Source of the DNA: Ptiloglossa arizonensis
Taxonomy: Eukaryota; Arthropoda; Insecta; Hymenoptera; Colletidae
NCBI RefSeq assembly: GCF_051014685.1
Contig: NW_027478399.1
Coordinates: 1,984,001-2,048,000, forward strand
Direction: 5' to 3'
Length of the DNA: 64,000 nt
Under the pieces are notes generated by a model. That model ran no database searches and was not told where the DNA came from. It saw nothing but the letters and a program-made list of their open reading frames with translations. The position numbers were made by a program, and so were the translations under genes. This document shows positions 36,241 through 50,212 of the stretch, piece after piece. The first letter of the stretch is position 1; the number at the start of each line of letters is the position of its first letter.

Positions 36241-39076
36241 AATTACTGTTGCATCTGAACGCAGAAACTCGCACGATTACAACGGTGTGTGTACTTTTCC
36301 CCTAGGCCATTCCAGTTATTCGTTTCTAGCATCAGAATTTCGAAAATTTCGATGGTTTCTCAACCATTCCTTAATTTCAAACTCCCATATCTCGCGAACG
36401 GAATGACGAACTCGAGAAATTCCAGTTGCATCTGAAAGTGGAAACTCGCCCGATTACAAAGGTGTGTGTACTTTTCCCCTAGGCCATTCCAGTTATTCGT
36501 TTCTAGCATCAGAATTTCGAAAATTTCGATGGTTTCTCAACCATTCCTTAATTTCAAACTCCCATATCTCGCGACGGAATGACGAACTCGAGAAATTCCT
36601 GTTGCATCTGAAAGTGGAAACTCGCCCGATTACAAAGGAATGTGCATTTTTCCCCTAGGCCTTTGTAGTTATTGGTTTCGAGGATCAGACTTGCGAAAAT
36701 TTTGATGGTTTCTCAAGCATTCCTTAACTTCAATCTCCCATATCTCACGAACGGATTGACGAACTCGAGAAATTCCTGTTGCATCTGAAAGCAGAAACTC
36801 GCCCGATTACATTGGTGTGTGTTCTTTTCCCCTAGGTCATTGCAGTTATTGGTTTCGAGTATCAGACCAGCGAAAATTTTGATGGTTTCTCAAGAATTCC
36901 TTTACTTCAAACTCCCATATCTCGCGAACGGAATGACGAACTCGAGAAATTCCTGTTGCATCTGAAAGTAGAAACTCGCACGATTACAACGGTGTGTGTA
37001 CTTTTCCCCTAGGCCATTCCAGTTATTCGTTTCTAGCATCAGAATTTCGAAAATTTCGATGGTTTCTCAACCATTCCTTAATTTCAAACTCCCATATCTC
37101 GCGACGGAATGACGAACTCGAGAAATTCCAGTTGCATCTGAAAGTGGAAACTCTCCCGATTACAAAGGTATGTGCATTTTCCCCTAGGCCTTTGGAGTTA
37201 TTGGTTTCGAGTATCAGACTTGCGAAAATTTTGATGGTTTCTCAACCCTTCCTTAATTTCAAACTCCCATATTTCACGAACGGATTGACTAACTCGAGGA
37301 ATTCCTGTTGCATCTGAAAGCAGAAACTCGCCCGATTACTAAGGTATGTGTATTTTTCCCGTAGGCCTTTGTAGTTATTGGTTTCGAGTATCAGACCAGC
37401 GAAAATTTTGATGGTTTCTCAACCATCCCTTAACTTCAAACTCCCATCTCTCGCGAACGGAATAACGAACTCGAGAAATTCCTGTTGCATCTGAAAGTAG
37501 AAACTCGCACGATTACAATGGTGTGTGTACTTTCCCCCTAGGCCATTCCAGTTATTGGTTTCGAGTATCAGAATTGCGAAAATTTTGATGGTTTCTCAAC
37601 CATTCCTAACTTCAAACTCCCATGTCTCGCGAACGGAATGACGAGCTCGAGAAATTCCTGTTGCATCTGAAAGTGGAAACTCGCCCGATTACAAAGGTAT
37701 GTGCATTTTACCCCTAGGCCTTTGTAGTTATTGGTTTCGAGTATCAGACTTGCGAAAATTTTGATGGTTTCTCAAGCATTCCTTAACTTCAAACTCCCAT
37801 ATCTCGCGAACGGATTGACGAACTCGAGAAATTCCTGTTGCATCTGAAAGCAGAAACTCGCCCGATTACAACAGTATGTGTGTTTTTCCCCTAGGCCTCT
37901 GTAGTTATTGGTTTCGAGTATCAGACTTGCAAAAATTTTGAGGGTTTCTCAACCATTCCTTAACTTCAAACTTCCATATCTCGCGAACGGATTGACGAAC
38001 TCGAGAATTTCCTATTGCATCTGAAAGCAGAAACTCGCCCGATTACAACGGTATGTGTATTTTTCCCCTAGGCTTTTGTAGTTATTGGTTTCGAGTATCA
38101 GACTTGTGAAAATTTTGATTGTTTCTCAAGCATTCCTTAACTTCAAACTCCCAAAACTCGCGCACGGATTGACGAACTCGAGAAATTCTTGTTGCATCTG
38201 AACGCAGAAACTCGCCCGATTACAAAGATATGTGTGTTTTTCCCCTAGGCCTTTGTAGTTATTGGTTTTGAGTATCAGACTTGCAAAAATTTTGAGGGTT
38301 TCTCAACCATTCCTTAACTTCAAACTCCCATATCTCTCGAACGGATTGACGAACTCGAGAAATTACTGTTGCATCTGAAAGTAGAGACTCGCCCGATTAG
38401 AATGGTGTGTGTACTTTTCCCCTAGGCCATTCCAGTTATTCGTTTCTAGCATCAGAATTGCGAAAATTTCGATGGTTTCCCAACCATTCCTTAACTTCAA
38501 ACCCCATATCTCGCGAACGGAATGACGCACTCGAGAAATTCCTGTTGCATCTGAAAGAGGAAACTCGCCCGATTACAAAGGTATGTGCATTTTTCCCCTA
38601 GGCCTTTGTAGTTATTGGTTTCGAGTATCAGACTTGCGAAAACTTTGATTGCTTCTCAAGCATTCCTTAACTTCAAACTCCCAAATCTCGCGCACGGATT
38701 GACGAACTCGAGAAATTCTTGTTGCATCTGAACGCAGAAACTCGCCCGATTACAAAGATATGTGTGTTTTTCCCCTAGGCCTTTGTAGTTATTGGTTTCG
38801 AGTATCAGACTTGCGAAAATTTTGATTGTTTCTCAAGCATTCCTTAACTTCAAACTCCCATATCTCGCGCACGGATTGACGAACTCGAGAAATTCCTGTT
38901 GCATCTGAAAGCAGAAACTCGCCCGATTACAACGGTATGTGTATTTTCCCCTAGGCCATTGTAGTTATTGGTTTCTAGCATCAGAATTGCGAAAATTTGG
39001 ATGGTTTCTCAACCATTCCTTAACTTCGAACTCCCATATCTCGCGAACGGAATGACGAACTCGAGAAATTCCTGTT
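36241..39076 (+). repeat. Heterogeneous monomers without a long HOR period
   Basis: Monomers stay in the 177-bp phase but belong to other variant groups, marked by GAACGGAATGACG, TTCGTTTCTAGCATCAG, AAAATTTCGATGG and CAGACCAGCG. Some are 175-176 bp because of single-base losses (TCTCGCGACGGAATG at two places). Only short local duplications are visible, such as the similar runs near 36,464 and 36,994 (530 bp apart, three monomers minus one base). No gene or other element is present. Confidence 0.83.
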
Positions 39077-41592
39077 GCATCTGAAAGCAGAAACTCGCCC
39101 GATTACATTGGTGTGTGTTCTTTCCCCTAGGCCATTCCGGTTATTCGTTTCTAGCATCAGAATTGCGAAAATTTCGATGGTTTCCCAACCATTCCTTATC
39201 TTCAAACTCCCATATATCGCGAACGGAATGACGCACTCGAGAAATTCCTGTTGCATCTGAAAGAGGAAACTCGCCCGATTACAAAGGTATGTGTTCTTTT
39301 CCCCTAGGTCATTCCAGTTATTGGTTTCGAGTATCAGACCAGCGAAAATTTTGATGGTTTCTCAACCATTCCTTAATTTCAAACTCCCATATCTCACGAA
39401 CGGATTGACGAACTCGAGAAATTCCTGTTGCATCTGAAAGCAGAAACTCACCCGATTACAATGGTGTGTGTACTTTTCCCCTAGGTCATTCCAGTTATTG
39501 GTTTCGAGTATCAGACCAGCGAAAATTTTGATGGTTTCTCAAGCATTCCTTAATTTCAAACTCCCATATCTCGCGAACGGAATGACGAACTCGAGAAATT
39601 TCAGTTGCATCTGAAAGTGGAAACTCGCCCGATTACAAAGGTGTGTGTACTTTTCCCCTAGGTCATTCCAGTTATTGGTTTCGAGTATCAGACTAGCGAA
39701 AATTTTGATGGTTTCTCAAGCATTCCTTAACTTCAAACTCCCATATCTCGCGAACGGAATGACGAACTCGAGAAATTCCAGTTGCATCTGAAAGTGGAAA
39801 CTCGCCCGATTACAAATGTATGTGCATTTTCCGCTTGGCCTTTGGAGTTATTGGTTTCGAGTATCAGACTTGCGAAAATTTTTATGGTTTCTCAACCCTT
39901 CCTTAATTTCAAACTCCCGTATTTCACGAACGGATTGACGAACTCGAGGGATTCCTGTTGCATCTGAAAGCAGAAACTCGCCCGATTACTAAGGTATGTG
40001 TATTTTTCCCGTAGGCCTTTGTAGTTATTGGTTTCGAGTATCAGACTTGCGAAAATTTTGATCGTTTCTCAACCACTCCTTAACATCAAATTCCCATATC
40101 TCGCGAACGGATTGACGAACTCGAGAATTTCCTATTGCATCTGAAAGCAGAAACTCGCCCGATTACAACGGTATGTGCATTTTTGCCCTAGGCCATAGGA
40201 GATATTGATTTCGAGTATCAGACTTGCGAAAATTTTGATGGTTCCTGAACCATTCCTTAACTTGAAACTCCCATACCTCGCGAACGGATTGACGAATTCG
40301 AGAAATTCCTGTTGTATCTGAAAGTAGAAACTCGCCCGATTACAATGCTGTGTGTACTTTCCCCCTAGGCCACTCCAGTTATTGATTTCGAGTATCAGAC
40401 TTGCGAAAATTTTGATGGTTCCTCAACCATTCCTTAACATCGAACTCCCATATCTCGCGAGCGGATTGAGGAACTCGAGAAATTCCTGTTGCATCTGAAA
40501 GTAGAAACTCTCCCGATTACAACGGTATGTGTACTTTCCCCCTAGGCCACTCCAGTTATTGTTATCGAATATCAGACTTGCGAAAGTTTTGATGGTTTCT
40601 CAACCATCTCTTAACTCCCAACTCCGACATTTCGCGAACGGATTGACGAATCCGAATAATTTCTGTTGCATCTGAAAGTAGAAACTCTCCCAATTACAAC
40701 GGTATGTGTATTTTGCCCGTAGGCCATTGTAGTTATTGGTTTCGAGTATCAGACTTGCGAAAATTTTGATGGTTTCTCATCCATTCCTTAAGTTCAAACT
40801 CCCATATCTCGCGAACGGATTGACGAACTCGAGAAATTCCTGTTGCATCTGAAAGTAGAAACTCACCCGATTACAATGGTGTGTGTACTTTTCCCCTAGG
40901 CCATTCCAGTTATTGGTTTCGATTATCAGACTTGTGAAAATTTTGATGGTTTCTCAACCATTCCTTAACTTCACACTTCCATATCTCGCGAACGGATTGA
41001 CGAACTCGAGAAATTCCTGTTGCATCCGAAAGTAGAAACTCTCCTAATTACAACGGTATGTGTGTTTTTCCCCTGGGCAATTGTAGTTATTGGTTTCGAG
41101 TATCAGACCAGCGAATATTTTGATGGTTCCTCAACCATTCCTTAACTTCAAACTCCCATATCTCGCGAACGGATTGACGAACTCGAGAAATTCCTGTTGC
41201 ATCTGAAAGCAGAAACTCGCCCGATTACAATGGTGTGTGTACTTTTACCCTAGGCTATTCCAGTTACTGGTTACGAGTATCAGACTTGCGAGAGTTTTCA
41301 TGGTTTCTCAACCATTCCTTAACTTCAAACTACTATATCTCGCGAACTGATTGACGAACTCAAGATATTCCTGTTGTATCTGAAAGCAGAAACTCGCCCG
41401 ATCACAACGGTATGTGTATTTTTGTCCTAGGCAATAGTAGTTATTGGTTTCGAGTATCAGAATTGCGAAAATTTTGATGGTTTCTCAACCATTCCTTAAT
41501 TTCAAACTACCATATCTCGCGAACGGATTGACGAACTCGAGAAATTCCTGTTGCAACTGAAAGTAGAAACTTGCCCGATTACAAAGCTATGT
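39077..41592 (+). repeat. Additional copy of the 1.9-3.9 kb segment
   Basis: Position 39,077 matches 1,916 (offset 37,161). Diagnostic joins such as CCCGATTACTAAGG (2,644 and 39,981) then give offset 37,337. From about 40,740 there are two extra monomers (offset 37,691 at 41,232) and then one missing (offset 37,514 at 41,401). Its last part runs into the copy-2 start through a monomer with GCAACTGAAAG and AAACTTGCCCG. Confidence 0.82.
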
Positions 41593-44500
41593 GTATTTTC
41601 CCCTAGGCCTTTGTAGTTATTGGTTTCGAGTATCAGACTTGCGAAAATTTTGATGGTTTCTCAAATATTCCTTAACTTCAAACTGTCTTATCTCGCGAAC
41701 GGATTGGCGAACTCGAGAAATTCCTGTTGCATCTGAATGTGTAAACTCGCCCGATTACAATGGTGTGTGTACTTTTCCCCTAGGCCATTCCAGTTATTGG
41801 TTTCGAGTATCAGACTTGCGAAAATTTTGATGGTTTCTCAACCATTCCTTAATTTCAAACTACCATATCTCGCGAACGGATTGACGAACTCGAGAAATTC
41901 CTGTTGCATCTGAAAGCAGAAACTCGCCCGATTACAACGGTGTGTGTATTTTTGCTCTAGGCAATAGTAGTTATTGGTTTCTAGTATCAGACTTGCGAAA
42001 ATTTTGATGGTTTCTCAACCATTCCTTAACTTCACACTCCCATATCTCGCGAACGGATTGACGGACTCGTGATACTATATTCCTGTTGCATCCGAAAGTA
42101 GAAACTCGCCCGATTACAATGGTGTGTGTACTTTTCCCTTAGGCCATTCCAGATATTGGTTTAGAGAATCAGACTTGCGAAAATTTTGATGGTTTCTCAA
42201 CCATTCCTTAACTTCAAACTCCCAAATCTCGCGAACGGATTGGCGAACTCGAGAAATTCCTGTTGCATCTGGAAGCAGAAACTCGCCCGATTACAATGGT
42301 ATGTGTATTTTTGCCCTAGGCCATAGTAGTTATTGCTTTCGAGTGTCAGACTTGCGAAAATTTTGATGGTTTCACAACCATTCCTTAACTTCAATCTCCC
42401 ATATCTCGCGAACGGATTGACGAACCCGAGATATTCCTGTTGCATCTGAAAGTAGAAACTCCCCCGATTACAATGGTGTGTGTACTTTTCCCCTAGGCCA
42501 ATCCAGTTATTGGTTTCGAGTATCAAACTTGCGAAAATTTTGATGGTTTCTCAACCATTCCTTAACTTCACACTCCCATATCTCGCGAACGGATTGACGA
42601 ACTCGTGATACTATATTCCTGTTGCATCCGAAAGTAGAAACTCGCCCGATTACAATGGTGTGTGTACTTTTCCCTTAGGCCATTCCAGTTATTGGTTTAG
42701 AGAATCAGACTTGCGAAAATTTTGATGGTTTCTCAACCATTCCTTAACTTCAAACTCCCAAATCTCGCGAACGGATTGGCGAACTCGAGAAATTCCTGTT
42801 GCATCTGAAAGCAGATACTCGCCCGATTACAACAGTCTCTGTATTTTTCCCCTAGGTCATTGTAGTTATTGGTTTCGAGATCAGAATTGCGAAAATTATG
42901 ATGGTTTCTCAGCCATTCCTTAACTTCAATCTCCCATACCTCGCGAACGGATTGACGAACTCGAGAAATTCCTGTTGCACCTGAAAGCAGAAACTCACCC
43001 GATTACAATGGCGTGTGTTCTTTTCCCCTAGGCCATTCCAGTTATTGGTTTCGAGTATCAAACTTGCGAAAATTTTGATGGTTTCTCAACCATTCCTTAA
43101 CTTCAATCTCCCATATCTCGCGGAGGGATTGACGAACTCGAGGAATTCCTGTTGCATCTGAAAGTAGAAACTCGCCCGATTACAATGGTGTGTGTTCTTT
43201 TCCCCTAGGCCATTCCAGTTATTGGATTTGAGTATCAGAATTGCGAGAGGTTTCATGGTTTCTCAACCATTCCTTAACTTCAAACAACCATATCTCTCGA
43301 ACGGATCGACGAACTCAAGATATTCCTGTTGCATTTGAAAGCAGAAACTCGCCAGATCACAACGGTGTGTGGATTTTTGTCCTAGGCAATAGTAGTTATT
43401 AGTTTCGAGTATCAGACTTGCGACAATATTGATGGTTTCTCAACCATTACTTAATTTCAAACACCCATATCTCACGAACGGATTGACGAACTCGAGAAAT
43501 TCCTGTTGCATCTGAAAGCAGAAACTCGCCCGATTACATTGGTGTGTGTTCTTTTCCCCTAGGCCATTCCGGTTATTCGTTTCTAGCATCAGAATTGCGA
43601 AAATTTCGATGGTTTCCCAACCATTCCTTATCTTCAAACTCCCATATCTCGCGAACGGAATGACGCACTCGAGAAATTCCTGTTGCATCTGAAAGAGGAA
43701 ACTCGCCCGATTACAAAGGTATGTGTTCTTTTCCCCTAGGTCATTCCAGTTATTGGTTTCGAGTATCAGAACAGCGAAAATTTTGATGGTTTCTCAAGCA
43801 TTCCTTAATTTCAAACTCCCATATCTCGCGAACGGAATGACGAACTCGAGAAATTTCAGTTGCATCTGAAAGTGGAAACTCGCCCGATTACAAAGGTGTG
43901 TGTACTTTTCCCCTAGGTCATTCCAGTTATTGGTTTCGAGTATCAGACCAGCGAAAATTTTGATGGTTTCTCAAGCATTCCTTAACTTCAAACTCCCATA
44001 TCTCGCGAACGGAATGACGAACTCGAGAAATTCCAGTTGCATCTGAAAGTGGAAACTCGCCCGATTACAAAGGTATGTGCATTTTCCCCTAGGCCTTTGG
44101 AGTTATTGGTTTCGAGTATCAGACTTGCGAAAATTTTGATGGTTTCTCAACCCTTCCTTAATTTCAAACTCCCATATTTCACGCACGGATTGACGAACTC
44201 GAGGGATTCCTGTTGCATCTGAAAGCAGAAACTCGCCCGATTACTAAGGTATGTGTATTTTTCCCGTAGGCCTTTGTAGTTATCGGTTTCGAGTATCAGA
44301 CTTGCGAAAATTTTGATCGTTTCTCAACCACTCCTTAACATCAAATTCCCATATCTCGCGAACGTATTGACGAACTCGAGAATTTCCTATTGCATCTGAA
44401 AGCAGAAACTCGCCCGATTACAACGGTATGTGCATTTTTGCCCTAGGCCATAGGAGTTATTGATTTCGAGTATTAGACTTGCGAAAATTTTGATGGTTCC

Positions 44501-47500
44501 TGAACCATTCCTTAACTTGAAACTCCCATACCTCGCGAACGGATTGACGAATTCGAGAAATTCCTGTTGTATCTGAAAGTAGAAACTCGCCCGATTACAA
44601 TGCTGTGTGTACTTTCCCCCTAGGCCACTCCAGTTATTGATTTCGAGTATCAGACTTGCGAAAATTTTGATGGTTCCTCAACCATTCCTTAACATCGAAC
44701 TCCCATATCTCGCGAGCGGATTGAGGAACTCGAGAAATTCCTGTTGCACCTGAAAGTAGAAACTCTCCCGATTACAACGGTATGTGTACTTTCCCCCTAG
44801 GCCACTCCAGTTATTGTTATCGAATATCAGACTTGCGAAAGTTTTGATGGTTTCTCAACCATCTCTTAACTCCCAACTCCGACATTTCGCGAACGGATTG
44901 ACGAATCCGAATAATTTCTGTTGCATCTGAAAGTAGAAACTCTCCCAATTACAACGGTATGTGTATTTTGCCCGTAGGCCATTGTAGTTATTGGTTTCGA
45001 TTATCAGACTTGCGAAAATTTTGATGGTTTCTCAACCATTCCTTAACTTCAAACTCCCATATCTCGCGAACGGATTGACGAACTCGAGAAATTCCTGTTG
45101 CATCTGAAAGCAGAAACTCGCCCGATTACAATGGTGTGTGTACTTTTACCCTAGGCTATTCCAGTTACTGGTTACGAGTATCAGACTTGCGAGAGTTTTC
45201 ATGGTTTCTCAACCATTCCTTAACTTCAAACTACTATATCTCGCGAACGGATTGACGAACTCAAGATATTCCTGTTGTATCTGAAAGCAGAAACTCGCCC
45301 GATTACAACGGTGGGTGTATTTTTGCCCTAGGCCATAGTAGTTATTGATTTCGAGTATCAGACTTGCGAAAATTTTGATGGTTTCTCAACCATTCCTTAA
45401 CTTCACACTCCCATATCTCGCGAACGGATTGGCGAACTCGAGAACTTCCTGTTGCATCTGAATGCAGAAACTCGCCCGATCACAACGGTATGTGTATTTT
45501 TGTCCTAGGCAATAGTAGTTATTGGTTTCGAGTATCAGAATTGCGAAAATTTTGATGGTTTCTCAACCATTCCTTAATTTCAAACTACCATATCTCGCGA
45601 ACGGATTGACGAACTCGAGAAATTCCTGTTGCATCTGAAAGCAGAAACTCGCCCGATTACAACGGTGTGTGTATTTTTGCTCTAGGCAATAGTAGTTATT
45701 GGTTTCTAGTATCAGACTTGCGAAAATTTTGATGGTTTCTCAACCATTCCTTAACTTCACACTCCCATATCTCGCGAACGGATTGACGAACTCGTGATAC
45801 TATATTCCTGTTGCATCCGAAAGTAGAAACTCGCCCGATTACAATGGTGTGTGTACTTTTCCCTTAGGCCATTCCAGTTATTGGTTTAGAGAATCAGACT
45901 TGCGAAAATTTTGATGGTTTCTCAACCATTCCTTAACTTCAAACTCCCAAATCTCGCGAACGGATTGGCGAACTCGAGAAATTCCTGTTGCATCTGAAAG
46001 CAGATACTCGCCCGATTACAACGGTCTGTGTATTTTTCCCCTAGGTCATTGTAGTTATTGGTTTCGAGATCAGAATTGCGAAAATTATGATGGTTTCTCA
46101 GCCATTCCTTAACTTCAATCTCCCATACCTCGCGAACGGATTGACGAACTCGAGAAATTCCTGTTGCACCTGAAAGCAGAAACTCGCCCGATTACAATGG
46201 CGTGTGTTCTTTTCCCCTAGGCCATTCCAGTTATTGGTTTCGAGTATCATACTTGCGAAAATTTTGATGGTTTCTCAACCATTCCTTAACTTCAATCTCC
46301 CATATCTCGCGGAGGGATTGACGAACTCGAGGAATTCCTGTTGCATCTGAAAGTAGAAACTCGCCCGATTACAATGGTGTGTGTTCTTTTCCCCTAGGCC
46401 ATTCCAGTTACTGGTTTCGAGTATCAGAATTGCGAAAATTTTGATGGTTTCTCAACCATTCCTTAATTTCAAACTACCATATCTCGCGAACGGATTGACG
46501 AACTCGAGAAATTCCTGTTGCATCTGATAGCAGAAACTCGCCCGATTACAATGGTATGTGTATTTTTGCCCTAGGCCATAGTAGTTATTGGTTTCGAGTA
46601 TAAGACTTGCGAAAATTTTGATGGTTTCTCAACCATACCTTAACTTCACACTACCATATCTCGCGAACGGATTGACGATCTCGAGAAGTTCCTGTTGCAT
46701 CTGAAAGCAGATACTCGCCCGATTACAACGGTCTTTGTATTTTTCCCCTAGGTCATTGTAGTTATTGGTTTCGAGATCAGAATTGCGAAAATTTTGATGG
46801 TTTCTCAGCCATTCCTTAACTTCAAACTACCATACCTCGCGAACGGATTGACGAACTCGAGAAATTCCTGTTGCACCTGAAAGCAGAAACTCGCCCGATT
46901 ACAATGGGGTGTGTTCTTTTCCCCTAGGCCATTCCAGTTATTGGTTTCGAGTATCAAACTTGCGAAAATTTTGATGGTTTCTCAACCATTCCTTAACTTC
47001 AATCTCCCATATCTCGCGGACGGATTGACGAACTCGAGAAATTCCTGTTGCATCTGAAAGTAGAACCTCGCCCGATTACAATGGTGTGTGTTCTTTTCCC
47101 CTAGGCCATTCCAGTTATTGGTTTTGAGTATCAGAATTGCGAGAGTTTTCATGGTTTCTCAACCATTCCTTAACTTCAAACTACCATATCTCTCGAACGG
47201 ATCGACGAACTCAAGATATTCCTGTTGCATCTGAAAGCAGAAACTCGCCCGATTACAACGGTAGGTGTATTTTTGCCCTAGGTCATTGTAGTTATTGGTT
47301 TCGAGTATCAGACTTGCGAAAATTTTGATGGTATCTCAACCATTCCTTAACTTCTAACTCCCATATCTCGCGAACGGATTGACGAACTCGAGAAATTCCT
47401 GTTGCATCTGAAAGCAGAAACTCGCCCGATTACAATGATCTGTGTTCTTTTCCCCTAGGCCATTCCAGTTATTGGTTTCGAGTATCAAACTTGCGAAAAT

Positions 47501-48086
47501 TTTGATGGTTTCTCAACCATTCCTGAACTTCAATCTCCCATATCTCGCGGACGGATTGACGAACTCGAGGAATTCCTGTTGCATCTGAAAGTAGAAACTC
47601 GCCCGATTACAATGGTGTGTGTTCTTTTCCCCTATGCCATTCCAGTTATTGGTTTCGAGTATCAGAATTGCGAAAATTTTGATGGCTTCTCAACCATACC
47701 TTAACTTCACACTACCATATCTCGCGAACGGATTGACGATCTCGAGAAGTTCCTGTTGCATCTGAAAGCAGATACTCGCCCGATTACAACGGTCTTTGTA
47801 TTTTTGCCCTAGGCCATAGTAGTTATTGGTTTCGAGTATAAGACTTGCGAAAATTTTGATGGTTTCTCAGCCATTCCTTAACTTCAAACTACCATACCTC
47901 GCGAACGGATTGACGAACTCGAGAAATTCCTGTTGCACCTGAAAGCAGAAACTCGCCCGATTACAATGGGGTGTGTTCTTTTCCCCTAGGCCATTCCAGT
48001 TATTGGTTTCGAGTATCAAACTTGCGAAAATTTTGATGGTTTCTCAACCATTCCTTAACTTCAATCTCCCATATCTCGCGGACGGA

Positions 48087-49216
48087 TTGACGAACTCGAG
48101 AAATTCCTGTTGCATCTGAAAGCAGAAACTCGCCCGATTACAACGGTGTGTGTATTTTTGCTCTAGGCAATAGTAGTTATTGGTTTCTAGTATCAGACTT
48201 GCGAAAATTTTGATGGTTTCTCAACCATTCCTTAACTTCACACTCCCATATCTCGCGAACGGATTGACGAACTCGTGATACTATATTCCTGTTGCATCCG
48301 AAAGTAGAAACTCGCCCGATTACAATGGTGTGTGTACTTTTCCCTTAGGCCATTCCAGTTATTGGTTTAGAGAATCAGACTTGCGAAAATTTTGATGGTT
48401 TCTCAACCATTCCTTAACTTCAAACTCCCAAATCTCGCGAACGGATTGGCGAACTCGAGAAATTCCTGTTGCATCTGAAAGCAGATACTCGCCCGATTAC
48501 AACGGTCTGTGTATTTTTCCCCTAGGTCATTGTAGTTATTGGTTTCGAGATCAGAATTGCGAAAATTATGATGGTTTCTCAGCCATTCCTTAACTTCAAT
48601 CTCCCATACCTCGCGAACGGATTGACGAACTCGAGAAATTCCTGTTGCACCTGAAAGCAGAAACTCGCCCGATTACAATGGCGTGTGTTCTTTTCCCCTA
48701 GGCCATTCCAGTTATTGGTTTCGAGTATCATACTTGCGAAAATTTTGATGGTTTCTCAACCATTCCTTAACTTCAATCTCCCATATCTCGCGGAGGGATT
48801 GACGAACTCGAGGAATTCCTGTTGCATCTGAAAGTAGAAACTCGCCCGATTACAATGGTGTGTGTTCTTTTCCCCTAGGCCATTCCAGTTACTGGTTTCG
48901 AGTATCAGAATTGCGAAAATTTTGATGGTTTCTCAACCATTCCTTAATTTCAAACTACCATATCTCGCGAACGGATTGACGAACTCGAGAAATTCCTGTT
49001 GCATCTGATAGCAGAAACTCGCCCGATTACAATGGTATGTGTATTTTTGCCCTAGGCCATAGTAGTTATTGGTTTCGAGTATAAGACTTGCGAAAATTTT
49101 GATGGTTTCTCAACCATACCTTAACTTCACACTACCATATCTCGCGAACGGATTGACGATCTCGAGAAGTTCCTGTTGCATCTGAAAGCAGATACTCGCC
49201 CGATTACAACGGTCTG
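48087..49216 (+). repeat. Duplicate of 45,606-46,735 inside copy 2 (offset 2,481 bp)
   Basis: A run starting in the GCTCTAGGCAATAG variant, through the 182-bp variant and a rare ATCATACTTGCG tail, occurs at both places with constant spacing 2,481 bp (14 x 177 + 3). The rare CATACTTGCG base is shared by the two copies and absent from the equivalent copy-1 position, so the duplication arose within copy 2. The match breaks near ACGGTCTTTG versus ACGGTCTGTG. Confidence 0.85.
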
Positions 49217-50212
49217 TGTATTTTTCCCCTAGGTCATTGTAGTTATTGGTTTCGAGATCAGAATTGCGAAAATTATGATGGTTTCTCAGCCATTCCTTAA
49301 CTTCAAACTACCATACCTCGCGAACGGATTGACGAACTCGAGAAATTCCTGTTGCACCTGAATGCAGAAACTCGCCCGATTACAATGGTGTGTGTTCTTT
49401 TCCCCTAGGCCATTCCAGTTATTGGTTTCGAGTATCAAACTTGCTAAAATTTTGATGGTTTCTCAACCATTCCTTAACTTCAATCTCCCATATCTCGCGG
49501 ACGGATTGACGAACTCGAGGAATTCCTGTTGCATCTGAAAGTAGAAACTCGCCCGATTACAATGGTGTGTGTTCTTTTCCCCTAGGCCATTCCAGTTATT
49601 CGTTTTGAGTATCAGAGTTGCGAGAGTTTTCATGGTTTCTCAACCATTCCTTAACTTCAAACAACCATATCTCTCGAACGGATCGACGAACTCAAGATAT
49701 TCCTGTTGCATCTGAAAGCAGAAACTCGCCCGATTACAACGGTAGGTGTATTTTTGCCCTAGGCCATAGTAGTTATTGGTTTCGAGTATCAGACTTGCGA
49801 AAATTTTGATGGTTTCTCAACCATTCCTTAACTTCAAACTCCCATATCTCGCGGACGGATTGACGAACTCGAGGAATTCCTGTTGCATATGAAAGTAGAA
49901 ACTCGCCCGATTACAATGGTGTGTGTTCTTTTCCCCTAGGCCATTCCAGTTATTCGTTTTGAGTATCAGAGTTGCGAGAGTTTTCATGGTTTCTCAACCA
50001 TTCCTTAACTTCAAACTCCCAAATATCGCGAACGGATTGGCGAACTCGAGAAATTCCTGTTGCATCTGCAAGCAGAAACTCTCCAGATCACAACGGTGTG
50101 TGTATTTTTGTCCTAGGCAATAGTAGTTATTGGTTTCGAGTATCAGACTTGCGAAAATTTTGATGGTTTCTCAACCATTCCTTAACTTCAGTCTCCCATA
50201 TCTCGCGGACGG

